Origin: Endozoicomonas sp965199185 | Lineage (GTDB): Bacteria; Pseudomonadota; Gammaproteobacteria; Pseudomonadales; Endozoicomonadaceae | NCBI GenBank assembly: GCA_965199185.1 | Contig: CBDAQW010000031.1 | Location: forward strand, 49,101-113,100 | Direction of reading: 5' to 3' | DNA length: 64,000 nt | Part shown: positions 9,263 through 18,900 of the stretch, one piece after another | How positions within the stretch are numbered: the first letter of the stretch is position 1 | Layout of the letters: each line of letters starts with the position of its first letter | Notes under the pieces: model-generated | Databases searched by the model: none | Told to the model about the DNA's origin: nothing | What the model saw: only the letters and a program-made list of their open reading frames with translations | Program-made: the position numbers and the translations under genes

Positions 9263-9568
9263 TCAAGTCATAAGTGCATAACCCATGACTTTTCTTACAT
9301 CTATCCCTGTTGACTCTTTAAATGCCTCATAAGGTGTTTTGTAGCCCAGGCATTTTCTGGGTCTGTGTTCAGCTTATCAACCGCCATGACAACTTCTTTT
9401 TCTGTGACCTTATCAAGTTCCATCGACTTGGGAAAATACTGCCTGAGCAAGCCATTAGCGTTCTCATTCTGACCTCTTTCCCACGAATGATAGGGTGCAG
9501 CAAAGTAGCTATCACACGCCAATGGAAACCTCTTCATGCTGAACAAACTCTTTACCATTGTCGTAAGT
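9263..9568 (-). pseudogene. IS30-family transposase, frameshifted C-terminal fragment
   Basis: On the minus strand the fragment begins TYDNGKEF and continues to DSYFAAPYHSWERGQNENAN, LLRQYFPKS and an LN.P motif, the characteristic C-terminal catalytic region of IS30 transposases (the last Asp and Glu of the DDE triad lie here). Two frameshifts are visible: one between VSIGV and CDSYFA (around 9515), and one after DPE, where the expected KCLGYKTPYEAF continues in another frame (around 9355). The N-terminal two thirds are missing. It cannot encode an active transposase. Confidence 0.8.
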
Positions 9569-9806
9569 TACCTCAAGCGTCAAACTCTGATAGAAGCTTG
9601 GTTTTCCGTTTTAGCTTCCATCAGCCCTCTTTCTTCAGGTTCTGAAACCCTTGATGTAATGATCTTGTCTTGATGTCGCAAATGCTTGTATGTTCGACAG
9701 ATTATCAGCTTAATACCGATCAAAGTGCCATCAGGGTACTGCCGACCTGCAAGAAAAGCATAATACTGTATCCAACCATCTAATGTGATCAGGTCACTTG
9801 TATTCA
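9569..9806. repeat. Mosaic second copy of the host-gene segment inside the IS30 remnant
   Basis: This is a direct repeat of 9040-9250, broken by short segments absent from copy 1. On the minus strand some of them read like IS30 transposase fragments (TYKHLRHQDK and AKTENQAS). The minus-strand frame is destroyed by these insertions. It lies inside the boundaries of the IS30 remnant. Confidence 0.7.
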
Positions 9807-10777
9807 GAGGTTATGCACTTATGATCGAATTCAGGACTTGCTTTTTTAATTGCTGGATAAAGAATTGAATCTTTATATCGGACACCTCCTACCACCATTA
9901 TTTTATCCAATGGTTCTTTCAGTTTTCTAGCCAACTCAATGAATGTAGAAACACCCTGCTTTAATGCATCAAGCCTAATAGCTCTAAGGCGAAACCCCGC
10001 ACTCCTTAAGTCTTCGTTAAAACGTTCAAGCATAAGCCGGAAGAAACTTTTAGCCGCTTCCATTTGTTCCTCACCCCATTCTATGATAAGTCCACTTTTA
10101 AATTCACTAGATAAAGGGACAGGTATAGGAAAGCTGGTGGATGGTAAGGGGCTTTTGTACTCAAGCCTGAAAAACATAAAAACGTGATTTTTGAATTTAT
10201 TTTGTCTTTCAAGCATATAATCATTTGCTTCAGAGGCTACCAACTTCATATACTCAAATAATTTCATTTCATTAACAGAGCGTACAAGTAATTTATTCAG
10301 ACAAACATGTAAATATTCAGCCCTATATCGACATTGATCACCATTACAAAGCTGACAAGCTTTGAGATGCGGGGTGTGATGTTGAAATCGATTATCGTCA
10401 GGCGGCTCATTGTTTTGAAAATAGCGGCGAAACAGGATTAGACTATCACTTGCACTATTTTCTTGATGACTACGTTCACTGTTTTCTGCCGTGTTTTCTG
10501 AATGTTGATTTTCCTCCCGGCTTGTTCCACTACTTGAAGAGGGAAAACTGATAATGCCTTTAACATTAGAATCAGAAAAATCAGTCGTTATTGGCAAGGC
10601 TAACGGTTCAGATCTGAGTTTATCTGGCAGCAGAAATCGACTATCACGATGAAACAAAAGAGAATAAAAAATGGGCACAACCTGTAGAGATTTAAGATGA
10701 TCCAAAAAACCTGAAGCAGAAGCAAGCGGTCTCAGGCTACTGAATATCAGTATTGTTATTGTGACAAATCTGGGCAC
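9794..10777 (-). pseudogene. N-terminal part of a disrupted secreted-protein gene (unknown function)
   Basis: The frame begins with GTG at 10777 and has a signal-peptide-like start (MPRFVTITILIFSSLRPLASA). It then runs through a Ser/Asn/Glu-rich linker (about residues 90-130) and a Cys-containing patch (CQLCNGDQC, about 160). The native sequence ends at the Glu-Phe encoded by 9827-9832. The last ten codons to 9794 come from the IS30 remnant. Fused to 9258-8083 it gives a 708-residue protein. The gene is AT-rich compared with its neighbours. Function is not recognised; a secreted or surface-associated role is inferred only from the signal peptide. Confidence 0.68.
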
Positions 10778-10857
10778 AGTTTTCTCTCAAAGTTGCTTTG
10801 AAAAACTTGCTCTCAAGTACATTCCGTCGATTAAAGATAGATGCTTTTAAGAAAAGT

Positions 10858-10888
10858 GCGTCGGGATTTAGACAATAAATCCCGACGC
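10858..10888 (-). terminator. Intrinsic terminator of pntAB
   Basis: GCGTCGGGATTT (10858-10869) pairs perfectly with AAATCCCGACGC (10877-10888) around a 7-nt loop. On the minus strand the hairpin is followed by a T-rich stretch (ACTTTTCTT). It lies 20 bp downstream of pntB. Confidence 0.82.
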
Positions 10889-10907
10889 TTCAGGAAGGTA
10901 TTAGGAA

Positions 10908-12308
10908 TTAAAACTGCTTGAGAATGTGTTCCACACTGTCGTGTGCATCACCAAACAGCATGGTGGAATTTTCACGGAAGAACAGAGGGTTCTGCACACC
11001 CGCATAACCTGTTGCCATTGAGCGTTTAAAGACAACTACCTGACTTGCTTCCCAAACCCGCAGTACTGGCATACCGGCAATCGGGCTGGTTGGGTCTTCA
11101 GAAGCCGCAGGGTTTACTGTGTCGTTAGCACCGATCACCAGTACGGTATCTGTCTCTGTGAAGTCGTCGTTCAGCTCATCCATCTCTTCAACAATGTCGT
11201 AAGGCACTTTGGCTTCAGCCAGCAGGACGTTCATGTGGCCTGGCAGACGACCTGCAACCGGGTGAATACCAAAGCGCACTTTAATGCCCTGAGCACGCAG
11301 CTTGTTAACCAGTTCTCTCAGAGGGTGCTGTGCCTGAGCAACCGCCATACCATACCCCGGAGTGATGATAACGCTGGTAGAGTTTTTCAGCATTTCTGCC
11401 ACTTCTTCTGCGTTAACTTCTGTATGTTCGCCCTGCTCACCATCGGCAACGACTGTGCCACTTTCAGTACCAAAACCACCCAGAATGACGGAGATAAAAG
11501 AGCGATTCATAGCAGCGCACATCAGGTAAGACAGAATAGCGCCAGAAGAACCCACCATCGCACCGGTAATGATCAGCAGATTATTACCCAGCATAAAGCC
11601 TGTCATTGCTGCCGCCAGACCTGAATAGGCATTCAGCATAGAGACCACCACCGGCATATCGGCACCACCGATACCCATCACCAGAGTGACACCAAAAGCA
11701 AAGGCTAGCAGCACACAAATAAACAGAGCAAAAATACTGTGTTGTTGCACAAACACAATACCCATCAGAACCGCCAGCACCAACAGAGCCAGGTTGGTCC
11801 AGTGACCTCCGGGGAAAGAAAAAGGGCTGCTCTTCACTTTACCGTGTAACTTCAATGCCGCAACAATTGAGCCACTGAAAGTAATGCCACCAATGATAAC
11901 GCCAATGAAAATCTCAACACTGTGAATCAGTTGTTCAGTAGACGACACTTCTAGCACAAGATCCGAAATCAATGTGCTGTTTGCTTCAATGGCACTGGCA
12001 AAACCAATAAGTACAGCCGCCAGACCACCAAAACCATTCAAAATGGCGACCAGTTGTGGCATTTCAGTCATTTGTACTTTTTTGGCCAGATGTAAGCCAA
12101 TACCTGCACCAATAACCATACACAAGGTGACCAGCGTAAAGCCGGTAATATGCGCGTGAGCGAGTGTAGCAAACACTGCTACGACCATGCCGACGATACC
12201 GTAGATGTTACCGTTTTTGGCAGTATCCTGACGACTCAGTCCTGCCAGACTCATAACAAACATGAGTGCTGCGGCCAGATAGGCCGCCACCAATAATCCT
12301 TCAGACAT
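10908..12308 (-). CDS. pntB: NAD(P) transhydrogenase subunit beta
   Basis: PntB is the membrane beta subunit of the proton-translocating transhydrogenase, which uses the proton gradient to drive hydride transfer from NADH to NADP+. The protein has 466 residues (462 in E. coli). Its N-terminal half is a bundle of about nine transmembrane helices. The C-terminal domain III, which binds NADP(H), contains ITPGYGMAVAQAQ, RFGIHPVAGRLPGHMNVLLAEA and the VIGANDTVNPAA segment. It lies 12 bp downstream of pntA in the same operon and is followed by a strong terminator. Confidence 0.96.
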   Translation of the reverse strand: MSEGLLVAAYLAAALMFVMSLAGLSRQDTAKNGNIYGIVGMVVAVFATLAHAHITGFTLVTLCMVIGAGIGLHLAKKVQMTEMPQLVAILNGFGGLAAVLIGFASAIEANSTLISDLVLEVSSTEQLIHSVEIFIGVIIGGITFSGSIVAALKLHGKVKSSPFSFPGGHWTNLALLVLAVLMGIVFVQQHSIFALFICVLLAFAFGVTLVMGIGGADMPVVVSMLNAYSGLAAAMTGFMLGNNLLIITGAMVGSSGAILSYLMCAAMNRSFISVILGGFGTESGTVVADGEQGEHTEVNAEEVAEMLKNSTSVIITPGYGMAVAQAQHPLRELVNKLRAQGIKVRFGIHPVAGRLPGHMNVLLAEAKVPYDIVEEMDELNDDFTETDTVLVIGANDTVNPAASEDPTSPIAGMPVLRVWEASQVVVFKRSMATGYAGVQNPLFFRENSTMLFGDAHDSVEHILKQF

Positions 12309-12320
12309 CTCTGCGACCTC

Positions 12321-13856
12321 TTAATCCCGAACGAACATCTTGAGCATACGCTGGGTTACAGCGAAACCACCGACAATATTGATAACAGCGACCGTAATGG
12401 CGATACCGGACAATGCCAGCACCATGCCGCTATCACTTCCCATCTGCACCAGACCACCGACAACCACAATGCCGGAAATGGCATTGGTCACACTCATCAA
12501 TGGAGTATGCAGTGCAGAGGTTACATTCCAGATCACGTAGTAACCGACAATAGACGACAGAACAAATACCGTGAAATGCTCAAGGAAGCTGGTAGGCGCA
12601 GCATTGGCAACATAACCAAAAACCAGCGCCCCCAAAGCCATCAGTACCGGCTTCAGCCAGGGCTTAGGTTCAGGTTCTTCTTTTTTTGTATCAACAGGCG
12701 CAGCTTCAGCGGGTTTGGCTGCGGGGGCAGCACTGACCTTCACAGCAGGTGGCGGCCAGGTGATATTGCCTTCTTTAAGAACAGTAAGACCACGAATGAC
12801 TTCATCATCAAAGTCGATATTGATGTTGCCATCTTTCTCAGGCGTCATCAGCTTCAGCATGTTTACCAGATTAGTGCCGTAGAGCTGGGAAGACTGAGTG
12901 GGCAAACGGCTTGGCAGATCGGTATAACCAATCACTGTCACACCGTGAGCAACGCTTGCTTTATCCTTGATTGTGCAGGCGCAGTTACCACCTGTTTGCG
13001 CTGCCAGATCGACAATCACACTGCCCGGTTTCATGGCTTTCACCATGTCTTCGGTAATCAGTTTGGGAGCCGGCCTGCCGGGGATCAGAGCCGTAGTAAT
13101 AATGATGTCTACTTCTTTGGCCTGCTCCATAAACAGAGCCATTTCAGCATCAATAAACGCCTGGCTCATTTCTTTGGCGTAACCATCGGAAGAATCCTGT
13201 TCTTCTTCGTATTCCAGCTCAAGGAACTCAGCACCCATACTTTCTACCTGTTCCTTTACTTCAGGACGGGTATCAAAAGCACGTACAATAGCCCCCATAC
13301 TCCCTGCAGCACCCAGCGCCGCCAGACCAGCAACACCAGCACCAATCACCAGAACTTTGGCAGGAGGAATTTTACCGGCTGCGGTAATCTGACCATTGAA
13401 GAAACGGCCAAAATGATGAGACGCCTCAACTACCGCACGGTAGCCAGCAATATTCGCCATAGAACTGAGCGCATCCAGAGACTGAGCCCTGGAAATGCGT
13501 GGCACACTGTCCAGCGCCAACACATTGATATTGCGCTGGCTAAGTTTTTCCATCAAGGCTTCATTCTGGGCTGGCCAGATAAAGCTGGCGATGGTCGCAC
13601 CATCTTTCAGTTTGGCAATTTCATCATCAGTGGGCGCATTAACCTTCAGTACAATGTCTGATGTCCAAACATCGTCGTGTTCTACGACAGAAGCCCCGGC
13701 TTGCTCATAGGCTTCATTGCCAAAGCTGGCCTGATCACCGGCACCGCTTTCAATGGCAACGTCAAAACCCAGCTTTTGCAACTTACCGATAGTATCAGGC
13801 GTTGCAGCAACACGGTTTTCACTGGCCTGGCTTTCACCAGGTATTCCTATCCGCAT
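12321..13856 (-). CDS. pntA: NAD(P) transhydrogenase subunit alpha
   Basis: PntA carries the NAD(H)-binding domain I and a few membrane helices of the proton-translocating transhydrogenase. The protein has 511 residues from the ATG at 13854-13856, against 510 in E. coli. The start is supported by AGGTG at 13863-13867 and by the conserved N-terminus MRIGIPGE. A GTG three codons upstream at 13865 would overlap the ribosome binding site spacing. The dinucleotide motif VLVIGAGVAGLAALGAA lies near residue 170. An Ala/Pro/Glu-rich linker (about 370-400) precedes the C-terminal hydrophobic helices. It is a single-chain E. coli-type alpha subunit and not the split PntAA/PntAB form. Confidence 0.96.
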   Translation of the reverse strand: MRIGIPGESQASENRVAATPDTIGKLQKLGFDVAIESGAGDQASFGNEAYEQAGASVVEHDDVWTSDIVLKVNAPTDDEIAKLKDGATIASFIWPAQNEALMEKLSQRNINVLALDSVPRISRAQSLDALSSMANIAGYRAVVEASHHFGRFFNGQITAAGKIPPAKVLVIGAGVAGLAALGAAGSMGAIVRAFDTRPEVKEQVESMGAEFLELEYEEEQDSSDGYAKEMSQAFIDAEMALFMEQAKEVDIIITTALIPGRPAPKLITEDMVKAMKPGSVIVDLAAQTGGNCACTIKDKASVAHGVTVIGYTDLPSRLPTQSSQLYGTNLVNMLKLMTPEKDGNINIDFDDEVIRGLTVLKEGNITWPPPAVKVSAAPAAKPAEAAPVDTKKEEPEPKPWLKPVLMALGALVFGYVANAAPTSFLEHFTVFVLSSIVGYYVIWNVTSALHTPLMSVTNAISGIVVVGGLVQMGSDSGMVLALSGIAITVAVINIVGGFAVTQRMLKMFVRD

Positions 13857-13865
13857 AACATTCAC

Positions 13866-14689
13866 CTAGCAATGGTTTTTTGATTTATATCAGAGTTGTC
13901 AGGCGCTGATTCTCAGCGATTTCAGAAGAAGCTTATCCCTTACCTAAACCGGATCACACTGAGGTTGAGCCTGATCAAAAATTAGGACGACACATAGTAT
14001 GTTATTTTACAGGAAAGTGGTAATTCACAAGGATTATCAGCAACATTACATATCTCTATGATGGTGATAGCAAGCAGCTGGACTAACCGATTTTTTTATG
14101 ATTTCCAATTGATCTAATTGCACAGTCAACAACTTTTTTATCAATAAACACAACAGTGCACGTTTAATAGCATTTACTGACTGAAAGAACATTTTTTGTT
14201 GTTTTTTTGTATGTGATTCCACAGTAGAACAGTCCGCCACCAATAATGCGAGGTGGAAAGCTAAGTGGAAAACCACCTGAAAAATCAACGCCTTCATACA
14301 ATTTTATACAATACAATTTCATGTAAAGAGTATTCTCCAGAATACATTTTTAGCCAGTCTGGAATGAGCTTCTCTGAAATTAGTTGAGCATCAATTTTTA
14401 TACGACGAAACCAAATTGAATCATTTCAGGAAATGGCGGACGGTTATCAAATTCCATGTAATCCGTGAGCCGATATAAAACCAGCCCAAGAGCCGCTGCT
14501 CCGGTGAGCGCGATAAAATAAGCTTTCAGAACTCCGGCTATCAGAGTGACTGCATTCCACCTCCTGATTTTTGACTAAAACAGGTACACCACTATAGCCC
14601 AATGGTGATCCACTGAAAAATCAGCGCAATAAAACTGCGATTGGTATTATAAACTGACAGGATAACCCTCTTACTGGCATAAACCTTCC
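13866..14689. other. 824-bp gap between pntA and sbcD
   Basis: No convincing intact gene is present. A minus-strand frame of 83 codons (14046-14297) has no ribosome binding site and no recognisable domain. A broken small membrane-protein gene lies at 14398-14555 (separate entry). The gap should also hold the divergent promoters of pntAB and sbcDC, but I could not identify them with confidence. Confidence 0.5.
14398..14555 (-). pseudogene. Possible frameshifted small membrane protein
   Basis: A perfect AGGAGG (reverse complement of 14560-14565) precedes ATG at 14555 by 4 nt, but this frame stops after four codons (M-Q-S-L). A shifted frame from about codon 5 reads IAGVLKAYFIALTGAAALG and LVLYRLTDYMEF, ending PPFPEMIQFGFVV at 14398. 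That is one convincing transmembrane helix followed by a polar tail of about 25 residues. The pattern suggests a real gene of about 50 codons with a single indel near 14540. It resembles no family I know. A sequencing error is an equal possibility. Confidence 0.4.
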
Positions 14690-15928
14690 ATGCGCATACT
14701 ACACACATCTGATTGGCACCTTGGTCAACATTTTCTGGGCAAAAGCCGTGAACAGGAACATAGAGCATTTATTGACTGGCTGTTAACCATTGTTGAACAA
14801 AAAAAGGTCGATGCTCTGCTCATTGCCGGTGATGTTTTTGATACTGGTACACCACCGAGCTACGCCCGCAAACTGTACAACGAGTTCATTGTTCGACTGC
14901 AGAATACCTGCTGTAAGCAACTGGTGATTGTTGGCGGTAACCACGACTCCGTAGCTACGCTCAATGAATCAAGAGAGCTGCTGGCTTGCCTGAATACTCA
15001 TGTCATTGGTGGTGTTGCAGAACAACCTGAAGATCAGGTGATTGAGCTGCGAAGTGCTGATGGAAAGCCTGGCGCTATCGTTTGCGCTATTCCGTTTATC
15101 CGCCCAAGAGAAGTGTTGGAAAGTCGTGCCGGAGACACAGGTGCAGAAAAACAGCAGGCGTTACAAGAAGCGATTGCGGCTCACTACCAAACCATTTTCA
15201 AGCTTGCTGAAGAAAAATCAGCAAAGACACTACCCATAATCGCCACAGGGCATTTAACGACAGTGGGCGGACAACTGACAGAGTCCGTCCGGGAAATTTA
15301 CATTGGCACGCTTGCCGCTTTTCCAACCAGTGCATTCCCAAAAGCAGATTATATTGCCCTTGGTCATCTGCATCGGGGGCAAACCGTAGCTGACCATAAT
15401 CATATTCGCTACTCCGGCTCACCTATTCCACTGAGTTTTGATGAGATCAGTTCTGCTAAACAGGTATTAATTGTCGAATTCAATGAGTCAACGCTGGGGG
15501 AGATTACGTCTGTTGAAGTGCCTTCATTCCGGCAGCTTGTTAGCCTGAAAGGAAACCTTACTGCCATTGAAGAAGCCTTATCTGAATTATCCATAAAGAA
15601 CGAACTAACACTCTGGCTGGAGGTAGAAGTGGCTAGCGACGACTATCTTAGCGATCTTCAGGCAAGAGTCGAGCAGCTGGTATACGATTTGCCTGTCGAG
15701 CTTTTAAGAGTTCGCAGAAAACGACAAAAAGACAGTACTCAACTGACCATAGAAAGCCGTGAAACACTGGCCGAGCTAAGCGTAGACGATGTGTTTTTGC
15801 AGCGCATTCAGGATGAAGATTTGTCAGACGACAATGTTGCTCAGTTACTCAATGCCTTTAATGAAATTCGCTCAGGCATTGAAGACGAAGCGGTGGCCAA
15901 CACTAAAACCACTACGGAGATTCGATAA
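14690..15928 (+). CDS. sbcD: Exonuclease subunit SbcD (Mre11-type nuclease)
   Basis: SbcD is the nuclease of the SbcCD complex, which cleaves hairpins, palindromes and protein-blocked DNA ends. The protein has 412 residues. Metallophosphoesterase motifs are clear: TSDWHLG (Asp8, His10), GDVFDTG (Asp48), GGNHDS (Asn84, His85), ATGHL and LGHLHRGQ. The C-terminal part matches the capping and SbcC-binding region. The start codon follows a weak upstream signal, but the conserved MRILHTSDWH leaves no doubt. Its TAA overlaps the sbcC ATG by one base (TAATG), so the pair is translationally coupled. Confidence 0.96.
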   Translation: MRILHTSDWHLGQHFLGKSREQEHRAFIDWLLTIVEQKKVDALLIAGDVFDTGTPPSYARKLYNEFIVRLQNTCCKQLVIVGGNHDSVATLNESRELLACLNTHVIGGVAEQPEDQVIELRSADGKPGAIVCAIPFIRPREVLESRAGDTGAEKQQALQEAIAAHYQTIFKLAEEKSAKTLPIIATGHLTTVGGQLTESVREIYIGTLAAFPTSAFPKADYIALGHLHRGQTVADHNHIRYSGSPIPLSFDEISSAKQVLIVEFNESTLGEITSVEVPSFRQLVSLKGNLTAIEEALSELSIKNELTLWLEVEVASDDYLSDLQARVEQLVYDLPVELLRVRRKRQKDSTQLTIESRETLAELSVDDVFLQRIQDEDLSDDNVAQLLNAFNEIRSGIEDEAVANTKTTTEIR

Positions 15929-18900
15929 TGAAAATCCTCAGTCTCCGCTTGAAAAATATCAACTCATTAAAGGGCGAGTGGAAGATTGATTTCACCCAAC
16001 CCGAGTTTGTGGACAACGGACTATTTGCCATTACCGGGCCAACCGGGGCGGGTAAAACCACCTTGCTTGATGCCATCTGCCTGGCGCTTTATCATCAAAC
16101 GCCGAGGCTGAATACCATTTCAGCCTCTGATAATGAGTTGATGACAAGGCACACGGCTGAATCATTGTCGGAAGTCGAGTTTGAAGTAAAAGGCGAAATT
16201 TATCGTGCTTTCTGGAGTCAACGTCGTGCCAGAGGCAAAGCCAATGGTCGCCTCCAGTCACCTCAGGTGGAACTGGCAAAAGCCAATGGCAGTATTATTA
16301 CTGACCGGATAAACGACAAGCTTAAAATGATCAGCTCTATTACCGGGCTGGACTTTGGTCGTTTTACTAAATCTATGTTATTGGCTCAGGGTGGTTTTGC
16401 GGCTTTTCTGGAAGCCAACGCCAACGATCGGGCGGAACTTCTTGAAGAACTGACTGGCACCGATATTTACGGTGATATTTCCCGGCGCGTTTATGAGCGA
16501 ATGCGGGCCGAAGAAGATGCTCTGAACCTGCTTCATGCCAAAGCCAGTGGCGTAGAATTTTTATCCGATGAAGTACTGAGCAAGCTTCAGGAAGAACAAA
16601 AAGTTTTAGAAAGCGAACAAAATAAACTACTCAATCAGTCAAAAATACTGAGTCAGCAGCAGCAATGGCTTGAACAATTGGATCGCCTGCAATCAGAACA
16701 ACAGAGTGCCCAACAAGCCTTACAATCTATTCTTAATGAGCAAAAGCAGGCGCAACCACAGCTACTTAAGCTGGAAGCCAGCGCTCCGGCACAGGAGATC
16801 CTGCCAGTTTATGATCGCCTGCAGACGCTCAACGTAACTGCCAATGTGAACAGAAAGTCGCTCGATGATAAACGCATTGAACAACAGCAAATACAATCTA
16901 ACCTTGCAGAGCTTCAGGAAAACAAAGATCAGCTACAGGAAAAGTTAAAACTCGTTACTCAGGAACGGACTAACACTGAAACTCTAATCGCTGAACACGT
17001 GATTCCTCTGGACGAATCCATACGACAATGCAAGTCTGACATCAGCCAACATAAAAGCAGACTGGCTGAAATTAGCCAGAAGAAAAGCACCCAGGAAAAG
17101 CGGATCCACTCAGCACTGTCTGAACAAAAGAAGATAGAAACGACGTTAAAATCCGCTAATGATTATCTGCAGCAGAATGCCAGCCATAAGCAGATCGCCG
17201 GGCAGCTACCTCTCTGGCAATCACTCTTTGAACAGCGTAAACAATTACACCAGGATATCTCTCGTTGGCAACAACAGTTAAATAAGACTCAATCCGAAAA
17301 CCACACTCTAAAATCAAACATTGATAAAAGCATTAAAAAACTGGAGAAGTCCAGACAACAGCTACAGGCACTCACTGCTCAACAGCAATCTCTGGCCGAT
17401 GAAAAACAGTCGCTACTGGAAGAGGAAGACGAACAAGGGGTGCGCCAACAACAGCAAAACTGGATTCGTCTGCTACCCCAATATCAGCAGCTGGAATTTC
17501 TCTCGGCTCAGTACATCGAACACCAAACCGCTCTGCTCAAAGAACAGGAACGGATTAAAGATCAGCAGGTGTCTCTTAAAGGAAGCGAAGCGCAACTGAT
17601 CAAACTGCGAACAGAATATCGGGATATCCACCAACAGGTTGAAGACCTGAATCGACTACTGGTTCAGGAACAGCTGATTATGGGGCTAAGTGAACACCGT
17701 CAGAAGCTTCAGGAAAATAGGCCTTGTCCTCTCTGCGGTTCTCTTGAGCACCCTGCTGTTCAGACCTATCAGAGCATCAATATTTCAGATACAGAACAGC
17801 GACGAAATGCCAAAGAGCTGGAACGACAACAGCTCGAGAAACAGGGCACTCAGTTAAAAGAGCGCGTAGCCAGCTGGCGTGGATTGATGGAAACCAGTCA
17901 TAAGCAGATAGAAGCACTCACGAATCGCTTGCAGGCGATTCAAAATGATTGGGATGAAACCCGCCAGCCGCTTAACCTTCAGCTAAACATCGCAGATACT
18001 GAGCAGATAACATTTCAGGTAAGTGATGCAAAGCTACATACCGACGCCATCAATCAGCGCATTCAACAACTGGACAAGCTGAACCAGCTTTGGCAACAAC
18101 AGCAACAAAAGCTGGAAGAACAGCAACGTATTACCGATCAATCTGATCACAACCTTGCTTTGATGAAACAACAGCAGAAAGGATTGAACCAACAATCTGA
18201 AGAACAGAGTGCAAGCCTGAAACAATTGCAAAATGAACTATCCAGCCTGGAAGGCAAATTGCAGGATTCTATCCAGCAACCACTGCCAGAAGTGCCACAT
18301 CAAACAGCCTGGCTTAAACAGCAGGAAAATTTAAGTCGCCAATGGCAGCAAACACTTGAACAACAGACGCTTGCACAGGATAAATTACAAGGCAGTCAAT
18401 CGACGCTCGATTTACTGCATCAGGAAGAACAACAGCTAACAACTCAAGATCAGGAGCTGCAACAGCAGCAACGTATTTTTCTCACCACACTGGATGAGAA
18501 ACAATCCGATCGCCGCAAGCGGTTTGGTGACAAGTCCACCAGCGAAGAACGTTCACGCCTGAAACGGCTGCAGGAAAACACCGAATCTGAAGCAGCCAAA
18601 CTCCACCAGCAATATCAGCAAGCAGCAACAGCGTTTAACACGCTCTCTGGCTCCATCAAACAGCTTGAAGATGATCAAAACAGTTTGCTCTTGCAGATAG
18701 AAAAAAATAAACAACACTGGCAAAAAGCACTCAATGACAGTCCATTCGCTACTGTTGAGCAATTTTCTGATGCCTTGCTATCCAAGACATTGCGAGAGGA
18801 GCTAACTCAGCTGAAAAACCAGCTTGAGAAGGCGTTGCATCAGAATCAAGGAATGCTTGAAACCGCCAGCACAAGGTTGCAGCAACATCAGAAACAGGCA

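Larger units (their letters stand above)
9259..9832. mobile_element. IS30-family remnant inserted in the secreted-protein gene
   Basis: GAATTC occurs at both edges (9259-9264 and 9827-9832). Just inside them lie inverted repeats sharing TCATAAGTGCATAACC (left edge about 9268-9283; the reverse complement GGTTATGCACTTATGA at about 9809-9824). One end holds the C-terminal coding part of an IS30-type transposase. The other holds a mosaic copy of the flanking host gene. At about 570 bp it is about half the usual IS30 length, so the element is deleted or misassembled. Confidence 0.72.

Noticed and set aside
9301..9558. A free-standing 85-codon protein gene
   Set aside because: It is the frameshifted C-terminus of an IS30 transposase and has no plausible start.
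14046..14297. 83-codon minus-strand reading frame between pntA and sbcD
   Set aside because: No ribosome binding site, no recognised domain, and a low-complexity hydrophobic start; insufficient to call a gene.
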